The notes: generated by a model from the sequence alone, not told the origin. Positions 14,221 to 21,625 are shown, counted from the first letter of the stretch. The stretch is DNA of 29,738 nucleotides from an uncultured bacterium (GCA_913050645.1 CAJXAG010000006.1:1-29738); one strand, 5' to 3'. Numbers and translations: made by a program.

Positions 14221-15792
14221 GTGAGCAATCTCTTTTTTTATACAGGGGTTACTGTTTTTGTTCTTGGGGTACTCATCGGAACAGTTTTTGTCATCGAAGC
14301 CGTATATGTATGGTGGCTGGTTGTTCTTGGTGTCGGTTTGTGTAGTGTTGCGTGTGGCAGGGGCGAAGCCTCTGCCACACGCAACGTGCTTCTAGGTGGT
14401 GTTGCCCTTTTGTTGTTTGCAACGGGTGCGCTAAAAGCAGTGTACTACGAAGCTGGTTTGCAGAGTTCTGTGCTCACACAATATGCAGATGAGGAGGTGT
14501 TGCTGACCGGTGTTATTACGCGTGAAGTCGAACGTCGTGAAAAAACTGCACATGTATACATAGAAACAGAATATGGAATCGTTCTGGCGTATGCGGATCG
14601 ATATGCTGACGTGCAGTATGGAGATCGTGTGGAAGCACAAGGAGCACTGCAAGTACCAGAGCAATTCGTCACTGACCTTGGACGTACCTTTAACTACTCT
14701 GGATATCTCAAAGCAAAAAGGGTGACGCATGTGTTGTATTATCCAGAGCTTGTTGTTCTTGAGCGTGGTGTGGGAAATGTATTTTTTGAAACGTTGTATG
14801 CAGTAAAGCATGCATTTCAAACACAGGTGCAAGAGCTTATTTCTGCGCCACAGTCATCACTCGGAGAAGGATTATTACTTGGAATTAACGGCGTACTGGG
14901 AGAGCGATGGGAGGAGGTCTTTCGTAAGACAGGTATTATCCATATTGTGGTGCTTTCTGGGTACAACGTGATGTTGGTTATTGTGTTTGTGCAATACGTG
15001 CTGTCGTATGTATTGCCATACCGAGCACGAATTATTTTTGGCTTTGGTGCGATTGTGCTTTTTGCACTGCTGGTCGGTTTATCGGCAACAGTAGTGCGTG
15101 CAAGTGTGATGGCCAGCCTACTTTTGTTGCTGCAGTTTTCTGGAAATGCGTACAACATTCTGCGCGGCTTGTTTCTCGCTGGGGTGATTATGTTGCTCTG
15201 GAACCCATTGTTACTACTGTATGACCCTGGCTTTCAGCTCTCGTTCTTGGCGACACTGGGGCTTATACTCCTTGCTCCACATATTGAGCGCATTGTGCAG
15301 TTTATGCCACAAATAGTAAAGATGCGAGAGTTTCTTGTTGCAACACTCGCGACACAGCTCTTCGTTCTACCCTTTTTGCTGTATCAGATTGGCGAACTCT
15401 CAATTGTTGCGGTGTTGGTAAATATGCTCGTGCTCCCCATGGTACCGGTGGCAATGTTTCTTACGTTCTTTGCAGGAGTTATAGGTTTTGTTGCACCGAC
15501 ACTCGCACTCCTTGTTGGCGCTCTTGCAGAGGTGTCACTCACGTACATTCTACGCGTTGCTGAACTTTTTGCGCAGGTTCCCTTTGCATCAGTTGTGGTA
15601 CCTGCGTTTGGGTTTTGGGTGGTGCTCATCGGATACACATTATTGGGGTGGTGGGTGTATCGTCTGCATAATCCTTCGAAGCATACACGGTACTTGCGTG
15701 GGTGGACGATTGAAGAAGAGGAGGTACTGTTGCAGAGAATAAAAGAAGCGCCGCAAAGCGACGCTTCAAGTGCTCCTGTGTTTTTTCGTTAG
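14221..15792 (+). CDS. comEC: ComEC/Rec2 DNA-uptake channel, lacking the metallo-beta-lactamase domain
   Basis: 523 aa, GTG start at the predicted transcription start. It is the inner-membrane channel for single-stranded DNA in natural transformation. Order: two N-terminal membrane segments (about 5-70), an OB-fold-like region (about 90-150, LLTGVITREVERRE..., VQYGDRVEAQG), then the competence domain (about 205-485). That domain has GEGLLLGINGVLGE and the family signature HIVVLSGYNV, followed by about eight membrane segments. The C-terminal metallo-beta-lactamase domain common in other ComEC proteins is missing; a separate gene at 16398 encodes it. A very stable 18-pair hairpin (14347-14385) lies inside the coding sequence. 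Its TAG shares bases with the stop of the opposing sod gene. Confidence 0.93.
   Translation: MSNLFFYTGVTVFVLGVLIGTVFVIEAVYVWWLVVLGVGLCSVACGRGEASATRNVLLGGVALLLFATGALKAVYYEAGLQSSVLTQYADEEVLLTGVITREVERREKTAHVYIETEYGIVLAYADRYADVQYGDRVEAQGALQVPEQFVTDLGRTFNYSGYLKAKRVTHVLYYPELVVLERGVGNVFFETLYAVKHAFQTQVQELISAPQSSLGEGLLLGINGVLGERWEEVFRKTGIIHIVVLSGYNVMLVIVFVQYVLSYVLPYRARIIFGFGAIVLFALLVGLSATVVRASVMASLLLLLQFSGNAYNILRGLFLAGVIMLLWNPLLLLYDPGFQLSFLATLGLILLAPHIERIVQFMPQIVKMREFLVATLATQLFVLPFLLYQIGELSIVAVLVNMLVLPMVPVAMFLTFFAGVIGFVAPTLALLVGALAEVSLTYILRVAELFAQVPFASVVVPAFGFWVVLIGYTLLGWWVYRLHNPSKHTRYLRGWTIEEEEVLLQRIKEAPQSDASSAPVFFR
14347..14385 (+). repeat. Long intragenic hairpin within comEC
   Basis: GTTGCGTGTGGCAG (14347-14360) is perfectly complementary to CTGCCACACGCAAC (14372-14385). 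The stem continues inward through one G-U and GGC/GCC to a GAA loop. It encodes the short polar stretch VACGRGEASATRN between two hydrophobic segments. Confidence 0.7.
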
Positions 15793-16346
15793 ACCCGATT
15801 TGCTACCACTTCCCAATTAAGGTTCTTAAAGAACGCGTCTACGTACTCACCCTTTGCTGCAGGAAGATAGTCGCGCATATATGAGTGTTCCCACATATCC
15901 AGCGCCAATATGATATCTACGTCAGCAAGTTGCCCGATATGTTGCTCGTCCACCCAGGTACACACAAGCTTGTTTGCTGTGCGATCGATGTAGCACATTG
16001 CCCAGCCGACTCCTCGTGTGAGCCCGATTGTTTTCATGTGTGCAATAAACGCTTCAACTGACTCATGGTCTGCTTCAACCAGTGCTTTGAATGCTCCTTC
16101 AGGGCATTCTTTTGCACCTTCTTCAAACTGTGCAAAATAATACTCATGGTTTTTCATTCCGCCAAACTCAAACCCGAGACGTCGCTGCATCTCAGCTTGT
16201 GCGTACCCATCAGTTACATTTTTCATTTCTGTATGAATGTGGTTCACATGCTTTACATACCCGGCATACAGACCGAGGTGTAGATCAATACTTTCTTGTG
16301 AGATGCCATCAAGTTTCGGAATATCAAATGTTTTTGCTTCGTACAT
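15789..16346 (-). CDS. sodB: Iron/manganese superoxide dismutase
   Basis: 185 aa. It converts superoxide to oxygen and hydrogen peroxide. The four expected metal ligands are visible: H23 (SIDLHLGLYAGY), H67 (GMKNHEYYF), and D150 and H154 (LALDMWEHSY). The gateway tyrosine is present at Y30. The His that usually precedes it is replaced by Tyr (Y27), and the loop is one residue shorter than in E. coli SodB. Fe or Mn preference cannot be decided here. It sits antisense between the two halves of the ComEC function. Its TAA overlaps the comEC TAG, and it is divergent from the metallo-beta-lactamase gene with only 51 bases between starts. Confidence 0.93.
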   Translation of the reverse strand: MYEAKTFDIPKLDGISQESIDLHLGLYAGYVKHVNHIHTEMKNVTDGYAQAEMQRRLGFEFGGMKNHEYYFAQFEEGAKECPEGAFKALVEADHESVEAFIAHMKTIGLTRGVGWAMCYIDRTANKLVCTWVDEQHIGQLADVDIILALDMWEHSYMRDYLPAAKGEYVDAFFKNLNWEVVANRV

Positions 16347-16383
16347 ATTATAGTTATGAAATCATCAATAATGAGTTCCAGTG

Positions 16384-16389
16384 TATCAT
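16384..16389 (+). promoter_or_regulatory. -10 box of the ComEC-type metallo-beta-lactamase gene
   Basis: TATCAT preceded by GTG, 8 bases before ATG 16398, so again nearly leaderless. The opposing sod gene has TATAAT directly before its own ATG within the same 51-base divergent region. Confidence 0.5.
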
Positions 16390-16397
16390 AAACACCA

Positions 16398-17255
16398 ATG
16401 CAGACAGTTTTTGGTATACGATTAGGCGTGCTGCTTGTTTCATTGCTGGCATCTGCCGCAGTATGGTTCCCATCGTTTGATCCTAGAGCGAATGCTGAGT
16501 ATCTACAGGTACATTTTTTAGATGTGGGGCAAGGTGATGCAATTTTTATACAAACGCCCGATGGTGCAGAAGTACTTATAGATGGTGGCGCAAACAGCGC
16601 GGTGCTTGCGCAACTGTCACCGTACATGTCTGTTTTTGATCGGCAGATTGATATGGTTGTGGGGACGCATCCAGACAAGGACCATATTGGGGGTCTGGTT
16701 GATGTACTTGATCGGTACGAAGTGGATGCGGTACTCACCACTGAAAATGAAAGTGACACTGCCGTGGCACGTGCCTATGCACGTGCCACCGCAGAAGAGG
16801 GTGCCGACGTGGTATACGCTCGACGTGGTCAAGAGTTTGCCCTTGGTGCGTCAACAACATTACGCGTATTATTCCCAGAGACTGAAGCGGCGGACATGGA
16901 AAGTAACGCATCATCCATTGTGTTACAGCTTGTATATGGAGAAACTGAGGTGTTACTTACTGGAGATTCGCCGAAGCGCATTGAAGAGTATTTAGTGCTG
17001 ACGCAGGGTGAATATTTGCAAAGTGATGTGCTCAAAGTAGGACATCACGGTTCACGCACCTCCACGTCAGAATTATTCCTTGCTGAAGTTGATCCCCAGT
17101 ATGCAGTTATTTCTGCAGGTAAGGATAATCGCTATGGCCATCCTCATATAGAGGTGACTGATATGCTCTTTAACAATCGTGTCAAAATATACAGTACCGC
17201 AGAAGAGGGGACAGTGACGTTTTATAGTGATGGTCGAGATGTGTGGAAAGATTAA
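16398..17255 (+). CDS. ComEC-type metallo-beta-lactamase-fold protein
   Basis: 285 aa. An N-terminal hydrophobic segment (about 9-24) acts as signal or anchor, followed by a metallo-beta-lactamase fold of the ComEC C-terminal type. Motifs: FLDVGQGDAIFI (40-51), VLIDGG, the metal site THPDKDHIGGL with H91, D93, D95 and H96, LLTGD with D190, and VGHHGSRTS with H216 and H217. In fused ComEC proteins this domain is thought to degrade the non-transported DNA strand. Here it is encoded apart from the channel (14221-15792), with sod on the other strand between them. An extracytoplasmic location is inferred. An 11-pair hairpin lies in the coding sequence at 16764-16789. Confidence 0.92.
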   Translation: MQTVFGIRLGVLLVSLLASAAVWFPSFDPRANAEYLQVHFLDVGQGDAIFIQTPDGAEVLIDGGANSAVLAQLSPYMSVFDRQIDMVVGTHPDKDHIGGLVDVLDRYEVDAVLTTENESDTAVARAYARATAEEGADVVYARRGQEFALGASTTLRVLFPETEAADMESNASSIVLQLVYGETEVLLTGDSPKRIEEYLVLTQGEYLQSDVLKVGHHGSRTSTSELFLAEVDPQYAVISAGKDNRYGHPHIEVTDMLFNNRVKIYSTAEEGTVTFYSDGRDVWKD

Positions 17256-17333
17256 GAGAACAGGTCTATAGGGGGTTGATTTTATAGGTTATTGTTGTAC
17301 TGTTGTGTGCAGATTTTGCAAAGGGAGGGCAGT

Positions 17334-17615
17334 ATGAATTTCTTAAATCCAAATATCCACCGAAGAGAAGTGGATGTTCCACGAAAGAATCAAAGGGGTA
17401 CAACAAAACTGTACCAGTTCTACTCAAATCCGCTTGAAGAAGGCGAGGCACCTGTTTTAGTTGCTGAGACTTTCAAGCTCAAAATTGCAGATTTTGTTGA
17501 GGAGATACTAGGTCAAGCAGAAACTCTTGAGGATGTATGGCTACTTCAGCGGGCATTTGGTTATACATATGCAAACCGCAACAGACGTAAGACTGAAACA
17601 AAAAACCGACACTGA
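17334..17615 (+). CDS. Small soluble protein, unknown function
   Basis: 93 aa from ATG 17334, chosen over the open frame to 17292 because GGGAGG (17323-17328) lies 5 bases upstream. The N-terminus is basic (NIHRREVDVPRKNQRGTTK), the middle is helical and acidic (KIADFVEEILGQAETLEDVWLLQRAFGYTYAN), and the C-terminus is very basic (RNRRKTETKNRH). No membrane segment; family not recognised. The TGA stop (17613-17615) lies in the loop of its terminator, as in the small genes at 9469 and 13141. It is convergent with rpmB and shares the terminator with it. Confidence 0.7.
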   Translation: MNFLNPNIHRREVDVPRKNQRGTTKLYQFYSNPLEEGEAPVLVAETFKLKIADFVEEILGQAETLEDVWLLQRAFGYTYANRNRRKTETKNRH

Positions 17616-17635
17616 TGTGTCGGTTTTTCTTTTTT
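17601..17635. terminator. Bidirectional terminator between the 93-aa gene and rpmB
   Basis: A 12-pair stem AAAAACCGACAC/GTGTCGGTTTTT (17601-17612, 17617-17628) with loop TGAT. T-rich tracts follow on both strands. The plus-strand stop codon lies in the loop. Confidence 0.9.
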
Positions 17636-17638
17636 GTC

Positions 17639-17881
17639 CTATACAAGACCTGCTTTCTTCAAGGTTGCGAATGCACCATTCTTTGCAATTGTTCGAAGTC
17701 CCTTTGTAGAAACTTTTACAACTACGTGCTTATCAAGCTCAGGTACGAAGATTCGCTTTTTCTGGAGGTTTGGCTGGCGCTTTGTTTTACCACATGGGTT
17801 AAACTGCGTAGCACGAGTACGGTTACTGTACCGACCCCCAATCTGGGTTTTCTTCCCAGTGATTTCACATTGCTTTGCCAT
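17639..17881 (-). CDS. rpmB: 50S ribosomal protein L28
   Basis: 80 aa. Large-subunit ribosomal protein. The N-terminus MAKQCEITGKKTQIGGRYSN matches the L28 family (CxxTGK.....N.vSHs-type opening), followed by TKRQPNLQKKRIFVPELDKHVVVKVSTKGLRTI. The frame is open to 17914, but ATG at 17881 gives the family N-terminus. Its upstream extended -10 (17905-17913) leaves a leader of about 17 bases. It is monocistronic here, converging on the 93-aa gene; rpmG is not adjacent. Confidence 0.93.
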   Translation of the reverse strand: MAKQCEITGKKTQIGGRYSNRTRATQFNPCGKTKRQPNLQKKRIFVPELDKHVVVKVSTKGLRTIAKNGAFATLKKAGLV

Positions 17882-17904
17882 ATTTCTAAAAATTACGTGC
17901 CGGT

Positions 17905-17913
17905 ATCGTACCA
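17905..17913 (-). promoter_or_regulatory. Extended -10 of rpmB
   Basis: On the minus strand TGG-TACGAT. The predicted transcript starts near 17898, about 17 bases before the ATG at 17881. Confidence 0.5.
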
Positions 17914-18195
17914 TAATGGCTTAAAATCGCAACCACCCTGGCAATAGCACGCAAGGTATCGTAGTATACAGATACTAAATTACATATATATGGAATCCCG
18001 TTAGAGACCCAAACGTTATGTTTTGCTTAATATGGTATTCTATGACTTTAGTGAGATCGGTTTGCATATAATTAGATTATGATACGGAAATGTGCAAACA
18101 GAAATTACAAGTAATTAGTATGGTCGTTTTATTATCACACTTTAATACACAGGGGTGGCGCAATACATGTTTGCACACTTCCTGTCTCTAACGGG
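17914..18195. other. Gene-free interval between rpmB and the M50 protease gene
   Basis: AT-rich, no protein gene of normal size. It contains a 14-base inverted repeat pair (17995-18008 and 18184-18197), an orphan TATAAT (18067-18072) 6 bases before an 11-codon reading frame (18079-18114), and a 23-codon frame from ATG 18120 of doubtful significance. The M50 gene therefore probably has a long leader. Confidence 0.6.
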
Positions 18196-18197
18196 AT
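17995..18197. repeat. Long-range inverted repeat before the M50 gene
   Basis: ATCCCGTTAGAGAC (17995-18008) and GTCTCTAACGGGAT (18184-18197) are perfectly complementary over 14 bases with 175 bases between. The right copy overlaps the first two bases of the M50 start codon. Relatives flank the HIT-recJ gap. Confidence 0.7.
18067..18114 (+). promoter_or_regulatory. Orphan -10 box and possible 11-codon leader peptide
   Basis: TATAAT (18067-18072) lies 6 bases before ATG 18079, the spacing seen at leaderless genes in this window. The frame encodes MIRKCANRNYK and stops at 18114, 81 bases before the M50 start. It could be an upstream reading frame in the M50 leader or chance. Confidence 0.3.
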
Positions 18198-18834
18198 GGA
18201 ACAGATAGCAATTATCGCAGCGCTGATACTTTCAATAGTTTTACACGAAATGGCACATGGGTACGCCGCAAATGCCTTAGGTGACCCCACTGCACGACTT
18301 CGCGGCCGTCTTTCAGGCAACCCATTGGTACATATGGATCCTATTGGTTCAGTGTTAGTCCCTGCATTCCTTTTCTTTTCCGGTGCAAGTTTCCTCTTTG
18401 GTTGGGCAAAGCCGGTGCCGTATAACCCTTATAATTTACGAAATCAAAAGTGGGGTGAGGCAATGGTTGCTGCTGCAGGTCCTGCGGTAAACATATTGCT
18501 CGCGCTTATCTTCGCTATGATTATTCGCTTTGCTGGGGTACTCGGCCTTTCATATGCATTTGTTGAACTGGCGTCATATATTGTGTACCTCAACATTCTT
18601 CTTGCATTTTTCAATATGATCCCGTTTCCGCCACTTGATGGTTCGAAAATACTTGCGGCTTTGTTACCGCTCCGTGCACGTATGGGCTACCAGAACTTTG
18701 TACGGAAAGTTGAGAGTCTTGGTATTGTGGTCACATTTCTCTTTATATTCATTATGATCAACGTGTTCTGGACACCATTTCGTGAACTTGTTGATAGTGT
18801 TTTTATGCTCATGACAGGCACACGTTTCTTCTAG
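18196..18834 (+). CDS. Site-2-type (M50 family) membrane metalloprotease
   Basis: 212 aa, a compact M50B rhomboid-sized protein with no PDZ domain. The zinc site is VLHEMAHGY (H17, E18, H21), and the third ligand is in NMIPFPPLDGSK (D148). Membrane segments lie at about 3-22, 52-72, 93-113, 124-142 and 172-192, so cleavage would occur within the membrane. Substrates are unknown; family members cut anti-sigma factors or clear signal peptides. The start lies directly after the GTCTCTAACGGG repeat arm; no ribosome binding site is visible. It is followed by a GC-rich hairpin at 18903. Confidence 0.93.
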   Translation: MEQIAIIAALILSIVLHEMAHGYAANALGDPTARLRGRLSGNPLVHMDPIGSVLVPAFLFFSGASFLFGWAKPVPYNPYNLRNQKWGEAMVAAAGPAVNILLALIFAMIIRFAGVLGLSYAFVELASYIVYLNILLAFFNMIPFPPLDGSKILAALLPLRARMGYQNFVRKVESLGIVVTFLFIFIMINVFWTPFRELVDSVFMLMTGTRFF

Positions 18835-18902
18835 GTTTGCTTAGGTTATCCCCACGACGTATTTTGTAAAAAGAGTTTTCAAGGTATAAAGAGAGCAATG
18901 GA

Positions 18903-18930
18903 GGCCGATCCCGTAAGGGATCGGCCATTT
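18903..18930 (+). terminator. Hairpin terminator after the M50 gene
   Basis: A ten-pair stem GGCCGATCCC/GGGATCGGCC with loop GTAA, followed by only ATTT. The T tract is weak. Confidence 0.6.
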
Positions 18931-18963
18931 CCGTGTTTAATTACAAAATAAATTACAAATAAT

Positions 18964-21066
18964 ATGTATACAATGACATTTCGAAAACGGATCGCAGCAG
19001 CGGTGATGGGTGCTGTATTGTGCTTTGGAATTGTGTTTAGTAGTGCGCCGAGCAAAGCGCAGGCAGCAACGGTTTCAACTTTACAGGATCAGCTCGCAAC
19101 TTTACAGGAACAGCTTGCGCAGGTGTATCAAGCAATGACGTTTGCTACGGCTGGGACTCCTCAGCGTCCCTCTGCACATGCATACAATCTTATGAAGGCA
19201 TATATTGAGCCGACGCCGAGTGATTTTATTTCGGATAAAAGTTATGAGCGGCATGCCAACGGGTATGTAGTTCCTACCTCCGGTGCACAAACCGGCGTAC
19301 TGTATGTAACTGATCAGCCTGCAGGAACAGGCTTATATACATTAAAGGCACAAGGTATGGGGAAGGCTATTGAGATTATTCCATACGCAAGTCCAGACTA
19401 TTTGGTTATGGATATTCCTGACGATGCGACAGTGCCAGCGGGAGGGTATATATCAAGCCGAAGTGAAGCACGACTCGTTCACGATGGTGCACACGGACAA
19501 CGGTACTACTTTAAAACGAAGTTCTTTATTGACCCTGTTTCAGAAATAGATATTCCAGCAAATGGACGAACATTACTGCAACAAATTATTGAGCCGCAGA
19601 GCAACGCTGCGCCGGTACTCAGTATGAACCTTAACAGTGATGGAGAGTTGGTGTTTGTGAAACGAACGTGGAAGGATACACCGACTGCAACAAGTCCATA
19701 TAATTATGAAGAGATGTACACCGTCGCCGCAGTAAAGGGGCGGTGGTATACGCTTGAGTATGACTTCACGCTTGATTCAGGTAATGCGGGTGCCGTCTCT
19801 GTCTGGCTCGACGGTGTTAACGTCGTATCACAGAACGACATTCGACTTTCACAATGTACACCAGCAGTACAGTCAGTGTCAGGGTGTGATTTCTCTGCAA
19901 AGGTTGGCGTGTATAGGGCCTTTACCGGGAGCATGGAGCGTATTCGTGTGTACTACAAGGAGGCCGGAATCGCAACAATGAACGATGCATATGGTGCGTC
20001 AGACATTGCTTCAGTTGCACAATTTGTAAACGGAACATCGACAACCTACACAACCGATGATTATACAAAATACACCATCACACTCACCGATGGGACAGTG
20101 CATGAGCTGTATAGTCATGGCTCAGGTGAGTTACAGGTAGATCAGGAGCAACTACAGGATTCTGGATACACAGGTACTATGAGTGACTTTAACCGGATTC
20201 TTGGAACTGGGTATGAGGTTGCTGATATAGCTTCAATGACTGCTCGTTTAATAAAAGACGGACAGTCAGGAGCGTATACGAAATACACCATCACACTTGC
20301 TGATGGAGCTGTATATACTGGGCGTTCATATGGTGCAGGTCCGCGACCTATCGAGATCGGTGATTTTCGGGACACAGGATTTGTAGGTACGCTAGAAGAG
20401 CTCAACGATATGTATGTCCCACAAGGATACTACGAGGCACGACACATTGAGTCTGTGTCTGCAGAAAAGCTATCTAACACGAAGACACAATACAAGATAC
20501 GGTTTAAGGATTATCTTAGTAAGTCATCTCAACGAATATATTCATATGGTCAAGGCTGGGCACCTGTAGTTGTGAGTCGTCTTCGCGATACGAACTACCG
20601 TGGAGACTTGTCTGACTTTGAAGATCTGATCACGTATGAAGAGTTTGATGCCGATGATATAGACACTGTGGTTTCTAGTCTGGAAAGCGGGTATACAAAA
20701 TATGTCATTACCCTCGATGATGGCGTGATGCATGAAGTGCGATCGTATGGTGCAGGTGCAAAGCCGATGTATATCTCAGCCTTACGCGCAATTGGCTACG
20801 CTGGAACACTTTCAGAAATTACGAATATATACGTTCCGCAAGGGTACTATGAGATTCATCATATTGAGTCTGTGATTGCCACACTTCATAATCAAGGCAC
20901 TAGTGGTGCATATACAAAATTCACTATCCGCCTCAAAGACTATGTTGGTGGCGATGTGCATGTCATCAAAACGTATGGAGAAGGTCAGCAAGATATTCTG
21001 ACAGGGAAGCTCCGAGACACTAACTACAAAGGGGTTGTGCAAGATGTGAAAGACATGGTTGAATAG
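18964..21066 (+). CDS. Large secreted polysaccharide-lyase-like protein with five tandem repeats
   Basis: 700 aa. Signal peptide at about 1-35 (FRKRIAAAVMGAVLCFGIVF, cleavage near AQAA), then a short coiled-coil-like stretch (TLQDQLATLQEQLAQ). Residues about 85-340 resemble a concanavalin-type lyase/lectin fold (heparin lyase I or LamG-like): ISSRSEARLVHDG, FKTKFFIDP, RWYTLEYDFTLDSG, VSVWLDGVNVV. From about 365 to the end come five repeats of about 70 aa, each with YTKY.ITL.DG, a SYG.G motif, LRDT.Y.G and usually GYYE..HIESV. ATG 18973 is an alternative start, 7 bases after TAATAT. No C-terminal anchor is visible. Catalytic activity is not proven by the motifs. It is followed by its own terminator. 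Confidence 0.72.
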   Translation: MYTMTFRKRIAAAVMGAVLCFGIVFSSAPSKAQAATVSTLQDQLATLQEQLAQVYQAMTFATAGTPQRPSAHAYNLMKAYIEPTPSDFISDKSYERHANGYVVPTSGAQTGVLYVTDQPAGTGLYTLKAQGMGKAIEIIPYASPDYLVMDIPDDATVPAGGYISSRSEARLVHDGAHGQRYYFKTKFFIDPVSEIDIPANGRTLLQQIIEPQSNAAPVLSMNLNSDGELVFVKRTWKDTPTATSPYNYEEMYTVAAVKGRWYTLEYDFTLDSGNAGAVSVWLDGVNVVSQNDIRLSQCTPAVQSVSGCDFSAKVGVYRAFTGSMERIRVYYKEAGIATMNDAYGASDIASVAQFVNGTSTTYTTDDYTKYTITLTDGTVHELYSHGSGELQVDQEQLQDSGYTGTMSDFNRILGTGYEVADIASMTARLIKDGQSGAYTKYTITLADGAVYTGRSYGAGPRPIEIGDFRDTGFVGTLEELNDMYVPQGYYEARHIESVSAEKLSNTKTQYKIRFKDYLSKSSQRIYSYGQGWAPVVVSRLRDTNYRGDLSDFEDLITYEEFDADDIDTVVSSLESGYTKYVITLDDGVMHEVRSYGAGAKPMYISALRAIGYAGTLSEITNIYVPQGYYEIHHIESVIATLHNQGTSGAYTKFTIRLKDYVGGDVHVIKTYGEGQQDILTGKLRDTNYKGVVQDVKDMVE
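20056..21060 (+). repeat. Five tandem ~70-residue repeats in the lyase-like protein
   Basis: Units start at about residues 365, 437, 508, 576 and 649, with spacing near 68-73 aa; the last is truncated at about 52 aa. Units 2 and 4 share the longest wording (MYVPQGYYE or IYVPQGYYE, then HIESV). Unit 3 and 5 share RFKDY/RLKDY and RDTNY.G. This suggests duplication in an odd/even pattern. Confidence 0.75.
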
Positions 21067-21114
21067 ACTGGTTTCAGGGGTGTATCCTCTGCCATCTAAA
21101 ACAATCCATCATAC

Positions 21115-21144
21115 AAAGCCGCGTTTAATGACGTGGCTTTTTTG
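21115..21144 (+). terminator. Terminator after the lyase-like gene
   Basis: AAAGCC (21115-21120) pairs with GGCTTT (21135-21140), extended by CGT/ACG after a one-base bulge, followed by TTTG. Confidence 0.7.
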
Positions 21145-21172
21145 TTGCAAATATATCTATATATAGTATTGT
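21145..21172 (+). promoter_or_regulatory. Promoter of rpsL
   Basis: TTGCAA (21145-21150), 16-base spacer, TATTGT (21167-21172). The transcript would start near 21179, 5 bases before ATG 21184. A TATAGT five bases upstream is an alternative -10. Confidence 0.5.
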
Positions 21173-21183
21173 ATGCGAGCTTT

Positions 21184-21597
21184 ATGGCAACAATTAATCA
21201 ATTAACACGAAAGTCTCGCAAGGACAAAGCTACTAAGACAAAAGTAGCTGCTTTGCAGTCTGGCTTCAACTCTATCAAGAACAAGCCAAACGCATACAAT
21301 TCGCCTTTTAAACGAGGAGTATGTACTCGTGTGACCACTAAGACACCGCGAAAGCCGAACTCAGCGATTCGAAAGATTGCTCGTGTACGACTCTCAAATG
21401 GGCAGGAAATTACTGCGTACATTCCAGGTATCGGTCACACACTGCAAGAACACTCAGTTGTACTTGTGCGAGGTGGACGTGTAAAAGACATCGGTGTGAA
21501 CTACACAGTTGTACGAGGTAAGTACGACGCTACAGGCGTTGATGCTCGACGACGAGGTAGATCACGCTACGGAGCCAAGAAACCTAAGGGAGAATAG
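21184..21597 (+). CDS. rpsL: 30S ribosomal protein S12
   Basis: 137 aa. Small-subunit decoding-centre protein. The family sequence is unmistakable: TINQLTRKSRK, KRGVCTRVTTKTPRKPNSA, IPGIGHTLQEHSVVLVRGGRVKD and GVDARRRGRSRYGAKKPK. The Lys at the streptomycin-resistance position (TPRKPNSA) is the wild-type residue. The start at ATG 21184 matches family proteins; the frame opens further upstream only through a TTG. It is separated from rpsG by 273 bases with a terminator, unlike the usual tight str operon. Confidence 0.97.
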   Translation: MATINQLTRKSRKDKATKTKVAALQSGFNSIKNKPNAYNSPFKRGVCTRVTTKTPRKPNSAIRKIARVRLSNGQEITAYIPGIGHTLQEHSVVLVRGGRVKDIGVNYTVVRGKYDATGVDARRRGRSRYGAKKPKGE

Positions 21598-21625
21598 ATC
21601 ACTGCATCTGCGTCGTTGGATTTCG

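Noticed and set aside
18120..18191. 23-codon frame before the M50 gene
   Set aside because: No ribosome binding site, no suitably spaced -10 and no recognisable composition.
17914..18195. tRNA or other known small RNA gene in the gap
   Set aside because: No cloverleaf, TTCGA loop or CCA-proximal stem could be drawn; only the inverted repeat and short frames are visible.
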